A DNA stretch of 64,000 bases from Alligator mississippiensis (taxonomy: Eukaryota > Chordata > Crocodylia > Alligatoridae). The stretch spans positions 168,772,933-168,836,932 of the forward strand of contig NC_081824.1 in NCBI RefSeq assembly GCF_030867095.1, read 5' to 3'. Below the pieces are notes generated by a model. It was given only the letters and a program-made list of their open reading frames with translations. It was not told the origin of the DNA and ran no database searches. The position numbers were made by a program, and so were the translations under genes. Positions within the stretch are counted from its first letter, which is position 1. Each line of letters starts with the position of its first letter. Shown in pieces: positions 43,011 through 55,493 of the stretch.

Positions 43011-44092
43011 CTTCTTTTGTGTGCTTTGCATCCTGCATTGAGCTCTATATTGCCATAACTACACTGCTAGTGCCTAGCTGGGGAGCTCTACACCAGCTGC
43101 AGTCACAGCAATGACTACAGGGTAGATGAACTCTCTGTTCAAGCCACCATCGGAGACCATCGGGGCTTGAAGAATTCTGGCAGGAAGAAAGCCGACCATT
43201 AACTCCTGCCCAGTAATTTTTTTTTACAAGACATTGTGAGCTATACCCAGCCATTGTCTAGGATTATTGTTGTCCTACAGTAGGTTTTAGAGCTGGCTGC
43301 CTGGGCACAGTCTGGGAGGGCAGGGAGGAAACCCTCATCTCACATCAATCAGCTGAACTTTTTATTTTACAGCTCATGCTGCACGGCTCTTCCAAGAATG
43401 AATAAACCTAGCAGAGTACAGCTGGCAAGGCTCTCACCATCTAATTCATTCCAGATGAGGATCATATGTCATGCTTTATAACTAATGATATATTTGAGGA
43501 GATCCTTTAGGAGTCTCCAAAGATGAGCAGGAAAAAAAGGAGAAACATGAAAACAGGCAGATCATACCAAGAGCCTTGATGGTGTTGCCAGCATCACCTG
43601 GTGAATGCTTGTCTAGTGGCAGGGTCTCTACTTGTTCCCTGTGTCTCCCCCCAGATCAGCAGTATTTGGCTGTTCTGGAAGAGTTTGGCACTCAGCCTTG
43701 AGCCTCCTAGACATATCTTGGGCACATGTGTGTGTGCACGTGTATGTGTATGAGGAATGCAGCTAGAAATATAATAAAAAGGTCCTGACCATCCCATCAG
43801 ATCCACCTAAGTCCAAGAGAAGCTACAAGAAGGCGTAGACAAGTTCAGGTAAAATGAAGTATTTGCCCCTACCCATATGCAAACCCAAACCCTAACATTT
43901 GTAGCAGGAGGGTGTGAACATGTGCAGGCAGCCCTCTTCTGCAAGGACCTGTTTGAAACTCCTGCTCCTCCTGAATCTTCACCAATGCCCAAATCAGTTT
44001 TACCTGCCCAGCAGTTCCCTAGTTTAGGTGCATATGTGGCCCTCATATATCTGTTTCTCTCAAGATCCATAACATGCTTTTTATCACAATGC
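43011..44092. other. No gene recognised
   Basis: No supported gene. A short alternating GT/CA tract lies at 43725-43752. Confidence 0.5.
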
Positions 44093-44335
44093 CCCTGTGA
44101 GATAAGGCAGTGTTATTATCCTCATATTAAAGAAAGGGAGCAAAAGCCCAGCAAGACCCAGGTGCACTCAGATAGGTATTTTGGTGCCTAGCTCTTATTT
44201 AGCTGACTAACTTCCCATTGAAATAATTGAGAAATTAGGCACCTAAATACCTTTGCAAATCTGGACCTAGGTGACTCACCCAAGGTCACACTGGGGGCTT
44301 GTAATAGAGCAAGGACTCAGACCTGTGACTGTCAA
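44093..44335 (+). mobile_element. MIR-like SINE
   Basis: TGAGATAAGGCAGTGTTATTATCCTCAT, then TGACTCACCCAAGGTCACACTGG and GACTGTCAAGTCCTAGGTTAGCAC correspond to the start, core and end of an MIR-type SINE, with extra sequence (44160-44265) between the first parts. Confidence 0.5.
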
Positions 44336-45139
44336 GTCCTAGGTTAGCACTTCGCTTACTGGACTGTCCTGGCTTTCAGCTTCATTTTTGCTTTACATTG
44401 CAGTAATACAGGCAACCTGGAGTTCTGTTTGCCTGTTACTTGATAGAGCAATTTTGGGGGTCCTCTTTTAGTCCCCATCCAGCCTCCTCCTTCTCATGCC
44501 CCTTTGTAGCTGCCTTCTGGAGTTGTTAACCTCTGAACTTTTCGCTAATCCTTGGATTAGCCATGTCACAGGTTATCTGATAAGGGTCTCACCACCCTTT
44601 GTGCCATCCCAAAATCCCTGACAAACTCCTGGGGGGTCCAGAAAGCTAGGTGCCATTCCACCATATGAGGGAGGAGATGTGCAGCAATGGGGGTTGACAG
44701 GACTCTGATAACCCCTGCTGGGTAGTAGTAACCAGAGAAACAATCCTGGAGTCATCTGCCTCTAATAATGAGCTCCCAGAGCAGGGAGAGCAGAGCAGGA
44801 CCTCAGCAAATAGCTAAGCTGCCTTGGGAAAAGAAGGAAACAGGGTCCAATGGTCTCTTGTGCCCATCTTATCCTTGGTAGCCTGTGCCACTTTCTCTTT
44901 ATAGAAGGGGGAGGGTGAAAAGAAAAAGTGGAGACCTTACATTACAGTAGACTGTTGCTGATAGCTGCAAATCTTTTCTGTCCCTGAAGGTTAAACCTAA
45001 TGTTGATGCCCTGAGGATTAACTTTTTTATAACTTGATCATTTCTGTTTTTTAGCTCTGGAGGGTGTCTTAAGGTAAAAGGAAACTCACTCTCCCTACTG
45101 TGTCTTGAGCATCCACAACCTATTCAACAGGGTCCCCTC
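44336..45139. other. No gene recognised
   Basis: No supported feature. Confidence 0.5.
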
Positions 45140-45425
45140 CTCCTTTTCCAACTTAGAGAAGATGACCAAAGAAGAGATGATAAAGGCCTATAAAAGCATG
45201 AATGGCATGGAAAAAGCAAATAGGGGTTTACTATTTGCTCTTTCTCACAACACTAGAACTAGGAGACGTATGGTGAAGTTTTAGGCAGCAGGGTTAAGAC
45301 AAAAGGACGCTATTTTTCACACGGTGTGTAATCAACTTGTGGAATTCCTTGCTACAAGATGTCGCAGGGGCTAACAATTTCACCAGGTTCAGAAGAGGAC
45401 TGGACAAATATATGTAGGACACATC
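45140..45425 (+). mobile_element. Old CR1/LINE 3' region
   Basis: GATGATAAAGGCCTATAAAA, GAATGGCATGGAAAAAGCAAA, CTAGAACTAGGAGACG, CACACGGTGTGTAATCAACTTGTGGAATTCCTTGC and AGGACTGGACAAATATATG follow the order of an old CR1 RT C-terminus and 3' UTR. Confidence 0.75.
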
Positions 45426-45698
45426 CATCTGTGGGTACGCAATGTGACAGTTAGAGGGGTAACTGCCAAATTAGGACTTCCTAGACCTCTGAATGCTTGA
45501 AGATGTAAGAAATAACAGGCAGGCATGCAGATTAGTTTGAACAGACCCTTTTCAATGCTCTTTCTTTCAGCATCCACTCTGTGCTATTGTGAGATGAAGG
45601 ATACTGAGCTAGGAAACTGAGAAGGATACCTTATAGACTAACCAAAGTTGATCTGTCTCTCTAGCTGCTATATATAGCGTCTACTTTGGTTAAGTGAC

Positions 45699-45730
45699 AG
45701 CTAGCTAGCTAGCTAGCTAGTTAGCTAGCT
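45699..45730. repeat. (CTAG)n microsatellite
   Basis: AGCTAGCTAGC run, itself self-complementary. Confidence 0.95.
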
Positions 45731-45740
45731 GATCTTACCC

Positions 45741-45782
45741 GTGTGTGTGTGTGTGTGTGTGTGTGCGCGTGCACGCACGCAT

Positions 45783-45824
<42 letters not shown>
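45741..45824. repeat. (GT)n-(GC)-(AC)n self-complementary microsatellite
   Basis: GT dinucleotides for about 25 bases, then GCGCGTGCACGCACGCATGC, then AC dinucleotides for about 39 bases. The GT and AC halves can pair, and the alternating purine-pyrimidine sequence favours Z-DNA. Confidence 0.95.
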
Positions 45825-45826
<2 letters not shown>

Positions 45827-45984
45827 TGGTTAGTTTATAAGGTGCAAATCTACCCTCCTACTTGACTTCTGACTAGTATGTTTAACTATGTCTTTCAGTA
45901 GAGCCATGCTGACCTACACCAGTTGCAGCTCTGGACCACGCTGTATAAAATTCTGGACTGACCCTGGTAAACCCCTCACACGGG

Positions 45985-46080
45985 GCCTGACTATCCTCTC
46001 ACTCTGGTGTGGTTCCTTTGATTTCAGTGGAGTGACTCCAGCTTTTCTCCAGTTTATCTAAGAGGAGGATGATATCAAGG
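45985..46080. repeat. Possible ancient palindromic repeat
   Basis: GGCCTGACTATCCTCTCACTC, TTTGATTTCAGTGGAGTGACTCC and TCTAAGAGGAGGATGATATC follow the order of a common sauropsid repeat built around CATTGACTTCAATGG. Tentative. Confidence 0.3.
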
Positions 46081-48259
46081 GATTGGAGAGAGCCACTTGA
46101 ACAATCCATGGTGCCTCATTGCACCAGGAAGGTGGTTGGAACTGAAGAATGGCCATTTGTGTTCTCTGGATGGGCTTGGTCCCTTGTAGCAGGGCTGTAC
46201 TGACTTTGGTTGCCCTCAGGGCACTGCTTGTAACATTTATTTCCCCCCAAGCTAGCAGAGCAGCTCTTTCCCTGCTTTCACTGTGCCCTGAGCTGAGAAG
46301 GGTGAGGCTGATGCCATCCTCCCTTGGGCCAGGTAGTGAATGGAAGCTGTATGAGGACCAACTAGAGCAAACAGTGCAATATGAGCTGGCAGTGTGTTTA
46401 CATATCTCCCTGTCACATCAAGATAGGGAAGGGCTGAACGATGTGATATAAAGGCTGATGCCTGGGCTAGGGAAGAACAAACATGTACAAAAGGGAGGGG
46501 AGTGCAGAGGTGACGTCTGTACCCTGTGACGTTCCTTGTGCGTGCAGGATGTTTTGATTACTAAGTGTCAGCCACACAACTCATACACTCACTGAGATGC
46601 CAGGAGAGGGAGGGAAAAAGGTAGGCTGCTGTGCTGTTTTATTTGATAACTTCTCTGCCTCCATGACATGCTGACACACAGACAGGAACATGTACATGAC
46701 ATGTAAATACACTTTGCGGTTATGGACAGTGGTTATGGCTGACCTGTTCAGAGAGAAAGAGAGGGCCAGGCTCTGTTGATCTAGGATGTGACTCAGGCTG
46801 ACACATCCTCTAGTGAGACCTTGTACAGGAGCAGCCAGCCAGGACCTGCCTTTTGGTTCGCAGTCCCAGATACCTGCCCACACCGACTGGGACCAAAGCA
46901 CATCACCTGCATCTTCCAGCCAGTTGAAGCCCTCTTGCTTGTCTCAGCAGTCTGTGGTGCTGGACCGATTGCTGGTGTTTTCAGTCTCCATCCTGTCCTC
47001 ACCCTGCTGAGGAGCCATGGACTGACCCAAGACTCACAGGATATGATAAAACAGGCAACAGTGGCACCTTGCACACGTATGGAGCATCATCTAGAACACA
47101 CATGACCTCATCAGCCTTTCCTCTGTTTGTGCTTTCTTGTTCTTACCTTGTCCCAGTATTTTGAAAGTGCTGAGAACTCGCTGATATCAACACATGGCAG
47201 GGAGTTCAGATAAGAAAAACCCAAAGGGCTAATGAACCTGCAGGAAGGAAGGCACGGGGGAAATTGATCTCTCTTGCCACAGGGATGACTCAGGAGACAC
47301 ATAACTGTCACTAGTATGTCAAGGGTGAAAACTCCAAGTAGGAAGAGTGAACTATTAAAATAATAAGTAATAAAGAAGAGTATGGGTAAACCAAGAAGCT
47401 ATGGGTAATGGAGTGAAAAAGGACACTTGGGCTGAATACCAGGAAGCATTTCCTAGTGGGTAATGAATGTAGGAGGCATCTCCTAAGCCAGAGGCAGGAG
47501 TTCCCTGATTCAGAACATAGAAAACATAAAGCACTGCAAAGTTACTCAAATAGAAGATTACCCTGATAAGACAACCTCCCAATAATTAGATGATATATAT
47601 GGACAATTTATACATTTGTTATATTTTTTCAGGTATAGAATTTAAGAATTGGAGGTTTGCATTGAATTTTTCCTTCTCTCACTGCTACAGCAGGGAAAAT
47701 AAATCTGGAGGGTCAGGTAGCTCCTTTGGTCTCTGCTTCCCCCCAGCTTTTTCTTCTGGACGTTCCTTCTGCCTCTCCTTACTGTGAGACCCTGCTCTCC
47801 CTGAGCACATGGAAATGAGGAGCAAATTTGTAAACAATGACCTTAAAATTAAACATGGCTGTAGCATTTTTCACATAGTACTACCCATACACTCAGTTTA
47901 TCCAGAATTGATGCACACTACCTTTTTTTTGAAACTGCTGCAAGTTTTAGTGCAGGTACTCCATTAACACACTTTTGAGCAACACTTTGGCACTTACTTG
48001 TGTATAGTACAAATTTTTCTTTAACAAAATTTCATTTCCAGGGCAAAATCAGTTAAGTTCCAAATCTCAACTGAGCAGAGCTCAATCATTCAAGTCTGTG
48101 TGGTGCTACCACTGGCAATTATCCTCCCTCCCAGACTCATGAGTCTGGGGCTTCAGATACTCCCACAGCCATAGCAGGCATCCTATGTGCAAGCCCAAGG
48201 CCAGAGATTTTGGAGTTCAGATGCCCCCTAGTCTTGCTTGCCCCTAGTCAAAAGGCTGA
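46081..48259. other. No gene recognised
   Basis: 2.2 kb without a supported gene. A plus-strand frame of 100 codons at 46149-46451 shows no family resemblance or splice context. Confidence 0.5.
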
Positions 48260-48298
48260 AGGAGTAAGGAGTAAGGAGGGAGTAAGGAGTAAGCTAAG
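48260..48298. repeat. (GGAGTAA)n short tandem repeat
   Basis: Four to five imperfect GGAGTAA units. Confidence 0.85.
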
Positions 48299-48429
48299 TA
48301 AGCTGGAAAGCAATCCCCTATCTCCATAAATTGTGTAGTTGAGTTCCTTGCATTTGGAGGCATTTGTAGACTCTCACATGAGTCAGCCTGCTCCCAGTGC
48401 AAGGGGTAGGCTTTCATCCTCTAACTACA

Positions 48430-49095
48430 TTGAGGACATGTCTACATGTGCTATTAATTTGAAGTAGGCTTACTGTGCAGTAAAAATACTGCACAGTAAG
48501 CCTACTGGGGGGAGTACATCTACATGTGCTCCTTCTTGGGAGCAAATTTGCTCCCAATGGGAGCAGCCTGGAGAGGGCTGCTCCCACTCTGCCTTGCCTT
48601 CCTGCAGAAGCCATGGGGAGCTCCAGGCTCCCCCTGGGTGCTGGCCTAGGGGCTGGCAGGGAGCATAGGGCCAGGAGACAGCCGGAGAGGTGCTGATGTG
48701 CACAGGACGAGAGCGCTGCTGTTGCAGAGCTCCCCCGCCCCATACACATGGGGACAAGCCCTGTGCCCAGTAGGGCTTCCCCACACAGCCTGGGGCTGGC
48801 TAGGATCTGTCCTGTTCTGGGGCAGGTCCCATCCAGCCCTGGCTGGGGAATGATCCTGGTGCAGGGAGCTCCTGGTCCTGGCTCTGCAATTGGAGCCGGG
48901 GCTGGAAAATAGCTCCTTGCCCCCAGGAACTGCCTGCTACCAGGGTGGGCTCTGAGCTTTGAGCCTGGCCGGCACAATGTTCCCCTGACCCAGCAGCAAG
49001 CAGCTCCTGGCCCTGGCTCTGCATGTGTAGACAGTGACACTTTACTGTGCAGTCTATTAGTCAAGTGCATGGTAAAGTGTCTTGTGTAGATGCGC
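48430..49095. mobile_element. TGTCTACA-type MITE with 19-bp hairpin
   Basis: Ends GAGGACATGTCTACATG and, inverted, TCAGGGCGCATCTACAC. Contains perfect arms 48464-48482 and 48487-48505 around an AAAA loop, and a second CATCTACATGTGCTCC motif at 48530. The long GC-rich middle gives a spurious 236-codon minus-strand frame. Same CTGCACAGTA motif as the elements at 31.4 and 34.2 kb. Confidence 0.6.
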
Positions 49096-50929
49096 CCTGA
49101 GTTATTCAAAACTGAGAAGATCATATTGTCTCCCCTGCCTGGTAAGTCACACTTGGCCTATGAATAATATTAGCCTAAAACCAATGTCTTGTGATTTACC
49201 ATATAGTTCACTGGGTTAGGCCAGGTGTTCTTGGAAAAGGGTCGGCAGTGAGAGGGACTGCACTTAATGGATACTGTTGTATATTTTATTCAGGTGGCCT
49301 GTACTAGTCTATCTAAGATCAAGCATTTTTGGTACCAAGGGAAGGGTATCAGGCCCTGGCTCTCCTGGTGCAGGCCTGGTGCCAGTTCCCTGTGGACCAG
49401 TTCCCTTTGGACTGGGCCAAAGCAAATAAAAACCCCAAACCAAACCAAAAAAAAGTTTCCATCAGCATGTTTGGCCAATATGGGATATGTGTTTTATAGT
49501 TATGTTCTGTGTTATCTGTATTTAATCAGCTTCATAGTTGGTTTCCATTACTAAGCACATGCTGCTTTTGGCAGTAGTTTAATGCTAGACAATGTCTTTA
49601 GTGAGATTTCCTTGTTTGCAATTATAAGACTTGGGGCTTTTTTCCATATGCTGATTTGAGGAAAAACCCTCATCTTGTATTTGAGTAAATATGGTAATTC
49701 TGGCCTGACTCAACAAGGGGAGTAGGCAGGAACTAGTGGTGCTTTCTTCTCTCTGATCATTTCCTGATGATGGCAGGGATGATTAGAGGGAGGGCATTTT
49801 ATTGCAAGGTACAAGTACCTTAATGGGCATCAAAACTTCCATTCAGCCTGGGCCAATTTATTTGACATCAATGGGAGCTGCATGCAATTATGCCAAGGCT
49901 CAGGTGACCTGCTGTTTGTAAACTCTGCCTGAAATAAAAGAATTCCTCCAAGCTTCATGTCTTGCTCATCTCCCTAGCAGATCAGACAAATCCAGATCAG
50001 GCAAATGTGCTTCCTTGCAGGCTGGGGAAACCCCAAGATGCAGAGCAGGGGAATCCTCCAGGCTCTTAAGAAAAAACATTGTGGGAAAAGGCAGAGCCAA
50101 CTCCCATGAAATGTTTCATTCATTGTGGTCCAGGCAGGAACTGATCCTGGCAATGAGAGGTAGGGGGTGGGGGAAGAAGCGGGGAATGACAGGACATTTT
50201 TCATTCCCAGCAGAGTGAGGGAGGGACAGAGGAGATTGGTTTTGATCAGAAGAGATCTGAACCTAGATTTCAGCACTAGCGGTAACTGTAACCTGCTGCC
50301 TGAAGTATCTCTTGGCTGGAAGAGACTTGTACTCATTTGTATTTGAAAGGGCCTCCCATGATCATTGCACTCACAGTTTGAACAGATTCCAAGGCTCCTT
50401 TTTATTATTGTTATTATTTTTTAATAAAATTTCCTGATTAGCTTCTAAAGCTTGCAGCAGAGGGGCCTGGGAATTCATTTCCTCCCCTTGGCCTTTCAGA
50501 GTGATTTTTCCAGGCCAGCTCAGAGTTGCAGTAAGAGAGCAGAATTCAGAGCCACGTTTCTGCTGAAAGGGTGAGGGTCAGGGCACCAGCAGTTTGCTTC
50601 AGGATATTTTTGCCTGCCTCACAAAATCTTCACACTCTTTCTGGAGAGTTCAAGGATGCCCATGATGGGAACAGCAATGGCTCTAAGTCAAGAAGGAGGG
50701 CAATTGGCAGAGCTGGAGGAGCAAATCTAGAGTAAGATTTCAGCTAGGGACTGAGTGTGAAGGAAGGCTTAAATAAAGTTAAGGGGAGCAGAAGGAGTAC
50801 AACTTCATGTAGTGTGTAAAAAGTGTGCAAAGGGACCTCACCTCCTGCCTTCTCCTTGCCTTAATGGAGCAGCACACCAGTGTAGGTAGTGTGGTGAGCT
50901 CCTCACTCCTGGTTGGGAACTAAGGGCAT
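49096..50929. other. No gene recognised
   Basis: 1.8 kb without a supported feature. Confidence 0.5.
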
Positions 50930-51130
50930 GTCTTCATGCTGCAGTGAGAGGCACTGGAAGCAGTAGAGTTGCCTCAGCATGATGCTGTGCCTGAGCAGGC
51001 TTGTTAGCTTAGGAGCAGCTGCATACTAACATGTCTATCTGGCTTCTGTTTGAAATCAGAGCTAGCTTGGGTATCCCTACCTGGCACGGCAGCTTGCCAG
51101 CTAGACATACCCAAGTGTATTTGCAGGGCT
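50930..51130. repeat. Probable MITE fragment (GTCTACA type)
   Basis: GGGCATGTCTTCATGCTGCAGTG at left, GAGCTAGCTTGGGTATCCCTACC and GCTAGACATACCC at right; similar to 42838-43010. Confidence 0.4.
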
Positions 51131-54100
51131 GGAGTGTAGGGAAGCCCAAGCCTGCTGTAGCAGCTGAAGGATGCAGATCAGGACTGAGCTGTTATTAGAC
51201 CTTTACTTGTGTGTGCTCCAAACTTCTCCATTTCCCCCTCTGGAACAAAGGCTTGTACTTCCCTCCTGCATGCGCTGTACTTGTTGGAGTCCAGCGACAG
51301 GAGATATTGTGGGGAGAGGTGTGTATTATAAAAGCCCAGGCTGGGCTGGTGACAGGATACTAAGATGATGAAGCTAACTTAATAGTACAGGTTATTCACA
51401 GTGTCCACAGCTAAAGCCTCAGCTGTCTGAGGATGAGGTGAACGAAGAGCTTGAAACCAACCTAAGATGGTTGTTGAGGAGCAGTCAGACAGAACAACTG
51501 AGTAAGAAAGCCATGGGGTCCTCTCTGAAAAATATGCCAGGCTGTGACGACCAATCCCAGCCAGCTCCCATCCGAAAGTGAAGAGTGCTATGCTACAGCA
51601 AAGGCTCTGAAGAGAACAGCATTCACCCAGCTCCTCTGAGGCAGGCAGGGCATGGAGCTGGCTGGGATTTGGTCACCTCTGGTTGCAGTCTGATCTGTAC
51701 TTTACTTCATTCCTTTAAGAGCTATTCTGCAGACACAGGGAGGCAATGAGGCGATATGAGGCTCTAGCTATTGAGACAACCAACAAGTCCAGGCATAGCT
51801 CCTTCTATGTAATGGCCACTGGAGAGGGGGCCAGTGGGTGTGTTTTGGAAACTGCCTTTGGGTTCTCTGTGTGTATATTTAATGAGGACTGTGACTAGCG
51901 AGCTCCATGAACATGGGCATGGCCAGAGAAACACTCTTCAGTGTCATCTTGGGCATATGAATGGCTCTTAATCCCCACCAAAGCTCTTGATATACAAGAC
52001 ATCTAGAAGCTCCTAGAGATTCCAGTTTGCCAGGGCGGTGTGGGAAGAGAGGGGGTGGGTTCTCAGCACATCACATTCGCTAGCCTTATTCTTTCTTCCC
52101 TGCCCTTCCCATTTGGATCCTTTATTTCTTGGCCAAGTCTCCTTGCTACTTCCCAGCTTCTCAATCTCCTCCCCACCCCCACTTCTGCCCTTGGGATGTG
52201 CCAGAGGGCAGCCTCTGGTGGTAAAATGGGAGCATTTCTGATGCCCAGATCCTTGCTGCTTTCAGTTGCTGTCTTCCTGCCTGCTCCCTCATTCCTCCAA
52301 TGTATGTGCAGAGGAATAAACTGCCCTCTTTCCCTCTGCCTCTCTCCCCTTTCCCCCTTATTCTGTACGTTTCTCTCTCTCCATCTGTTTGATTGAAACT
52401 TGGCAGGGATTTCAGAGACATGTTCAGTCATTAAAATGACTAACCCAAGTAAAGGCCAGAGTACAGCTTAAATTGACGAGGGGTGGAGATACAGGATCAG
52501 CTGATCCCTCTGAGTTCCAAGTCGGCAGTGGGTGAGATTCCTTCTCCCCTTGTTAATATGTGGCCTCCTGCCAAGTCAAATAAGCTTTCAGGGAAAAAAA
52601 GAGCACATTGAAGTAAGAGGTAAGATTTCCAGTGAGACTGGTCAAAACCCCTGCTCCCAAGTCCCTGGGTTTAGTGGATAGTTTGGTGATGACCAGGCGT
52701 AGCAGGTGAGCATGGGCAACTGGATTAAGTGAAGTGATGCCCAGGCACATCACATTCTGGTACAGACCAAGGATGGGGGCTGTGGGACAGGAGAGTGGAT
52801 AGGAAACAACAAGTGGGATATGCATGAAACTCAAGGGCCTAACATTTGTATTACATTGAACTGAGTGGCAAGCGTGTGTGCACATGCACTTGCTCATATG
52901 TGCCTTCTGGTTGAATGTGAGTGTACAGATTTACTTATAGGGCAGTCTGCTGCTTACATATCTATATGTGTGTATAGGCATGTGAGTGTGTATGCACATC
53001 TTTCCACTCTACATGTGTGGGGGAGGCCAAGTGTTTTCGGAAAGAAATGCAGTTCTCTTTCCTACCCTTCTCCTTCCCCAGTGCCGCATCCATACCTAGA
53101 ATCCTGTCTTCAGTTTGAGTCACCTCATTCCCAAAAGGACAGAGTTGAAGTAGAAAAGGTCTGATGAAAGGATGTGGAACCGTGAAGAAAGATGTAGAAC
53201 TCTAATCCAAGGAGAGATGAGAGTGATGGGGGGCTACTGAGTGCAGAGAGTAGCTAAGGGGAGACAGAATCGCTGGGTATAAAACAGTGAATGATGTAGA
53301 AATGGCCAGCTGGGATCCAGTGCACTGTGCCCCACAAGACAGAGGGAACACTGTTTAGGATTAAATTAAAAGGCAACTAATTCCAAATAGGTAAAAGGAA
53401 TCACTATGCAAACCAGCTAAACTTTGACAAGAAACAGAGTTGAGAAGGATTTAGTATCTATCTAAGCAAAGAGTAGCATTGACCTACTAGTTTATGAAAT
53501 GCCTACAGCTGTGATACTGGTATTTAGCCACTGTATGCAGCATTTACTGTGGCATTGGTCAGGATAAAATTCCTAGATGTACTTGCATCCTCACACTTCA
53601 GCTTATATGCTGCTGGAGAGCTGGGAAGCTGTAAGCAGGAAGAATACATCTCCTTTCCTTCCTATTGTATTGGACAGTTAGGTGCATTATGGGGAGTTGG
53701 AGGTGGATTATGCTTTCCATGTAAACCTTGGGCACTGGTCATTGCTGGAGTCAGTGGTTTCAACTAAACCAAGTAATAGTTTATTTCTGTCTGATAGGAT
53801 GCCAAACTATACAAACCAATCTGTTCCTGTTTGGCAGAAGGGAGGCTGCTAGGCTAGCAGGACCCGTATCCAGATCTGACATGGCAGGGGGAGGGTTACT
53901 GGTGGCTAGATGGACAATGCCATTGTTAGCTTCCCTCACTTAATTTCAATTCAGCGTTGACTTCACTTTTCCCATTTCTGAGCCAGTGAATCTGGTTCCT
54001 TAACAGCTGTAGGGGAAGGGCGGGGGGGCAAGCTTTGATGCATTGTGTTTTTCCCTCCCATTTCTGTATGAAAGCTGTCACTGGGCAGCTTCCCTGCCTG

Positions 54101-55144
54101 CCACGTGGCTGCACAGGCGCTAGTCACCATGAGGTCAAAAGAAGAAAGCCAGCTGCTCCCAGCTGTGATGACCCTATCTCTGGCTTGACTAGAATGAGAT
54201 GATGAGAGCATCTTGCTCTGAGCAGGCCTATGAGAAGCTTAAGGGCTTCCCCTTCATAAGACAGATCCTTAGCATATCTTTCCACAACCCCTCCTACTCT
54301 TTCACTGGCCAAACTCATGGAAGCTCTCTAGACCATTAGAGGTTGGCTCATCACTGCTCATAGTGTAGTCCTGCCTCTTGGGGACCACTAAAAATTCCAT
54401 GGTGTCCCCTGGGTGGGATCCCAGGCAGCCTTGGCCTCTCCACTAAGCCCCCTCACTGACTTCAGTCTTTCAGCAATGTGCTGTAAGGGAAACCAAACTG
54501 GAAAGAATAATTACAATGGACCTTAGAACCCACTGTCCTTTGAGCAGAAAGGAGCTTTATGATTTTTACTGGAATCTGCTGTGGCAGATTACCAGAAATA
54601 AAACACTTCGAATCAAGGCCAAGCAGTCCTACACTACTGCCCTGCCAGCTCAAATGGGATTTAACCAGATTGGGAAACTAGAAATCTTCCCAGCCCCCTT
54701 GCTTCCAGGTGGGAGATGGTCCAAACCCTGCCCCTCCCCCACTCTTTATTGCCAAAGTTGGAGTGTAATAATGACAGTATACAAAGGTGGGAGGAAAAGA
54801 CCCTAGTAAGAAGGTGCAGGTGGGCACCTATCCTCCCAGAAGGCTCCTGCATTGGCCCTCCATTCCTTCAGAAGGGAAATACCTTTTGTGGGAAATCTTT
54901 GATTTCAAGAGACAGCGAGAGGTAGAAAAAAGCGCCCCACCCCTTTTTTCAGCATTAATAACAAAGTTGGGGCCAGGAGCTATTTGAAATTAAAGGGTTC
55001 TGCTCACGGCACAATAGCAGCCATGTTTCTCCAGAGAAGCAGGACTGCCTGAAAACTGAGACTTGGCACAAGGAACAGTAAGGTAAGTGGCACTTTCAAC
55101 AGGTGCCTCTCATTATCCTGTCTGGCTTTCAGTTAAGCAAGCCA
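51131..55144. other. No gene recognised
   Basis: 4 kb without a supported gene. It contains a pyrimidine-rich tract at 52075-52385, source of several open frames, and GT/CA-rich patches at 52875-53000. Confidence 0.5.
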
Positions 55145-55432
55145 TACCATCTGCCTATCTATTTATATATTTATGTGGTCCCCAGCACCCTAGTGCCTGA
55201 GTCCCCCACAGACAAATTTGTCTTCACAGCACCCCTGTGAGATGGGGTAATATAATTATCATGTCTATTTTACTGATGGGGAACTAAGGCACCAGAAATC
55301 TTGTGCAAGGGTGCACAGCAAGTCTGTGGAAGAGTAGGGAACTGGACCCAAGTGTATCTGGCAGACCAAGGAATTGAATGTGGGGATCCTGAGTCCAGTA
55401 TGCTAACCACAAAACTAGGCTGCCTCCTCACA
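55145..55432 (+). mobile_element. MIR/CORE-type SINE
   Basis: CACAGCACCCCTGTGAGATGGG, ATTTTACTGATGGGGAACTAAGGCACC, AGTCTGTGGAAGAGTAGGGAACTG and CTGAGTCCAGTATGCTAACCAC match an MIR-like SINE over nearly its full length. Confidence 0.65.
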
Positions 55433-55493
55433 GCTTGTGGTGGATGCTAGTTGGGTTGGAGGATGTGATATCCTCTATGTTTCCCACTCTCCT

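Larger units (their letters stand above)
45620..45842. repeat. Inverted repeat enclosing microsatellites
   Basis: Left arm ACCTTATAGACTAACCAAAG (from about 45626) pairs with ACTTTGGTTAGTTTATAAGG at right (about 45823-45842). A further TACTTTGGTTAAG lies at 45682. Between them are (CTAG)n and a GT/AC tract. The arms resemble the ends of a TIR element common in sauropsids. Confidence 0.6.

Noticed and set aside
46149..46451. 100-codon plus-strand frame starting with a hydrophobic segment
   Set aside because: Looks signal-peptide-like but has no second exon, splice donor or family match.
48414..49124. 236-codon minus-strand frame
   Set aside because: Lies inside the hairpin MITE and its GC-rich interior, with no domain and no start or splice context.
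52040..52396. 118-codon serine/leucine/proline-rich plus-strand frame
   Set aside because: Pyrimidine-rich tract, with no homology or splice context.
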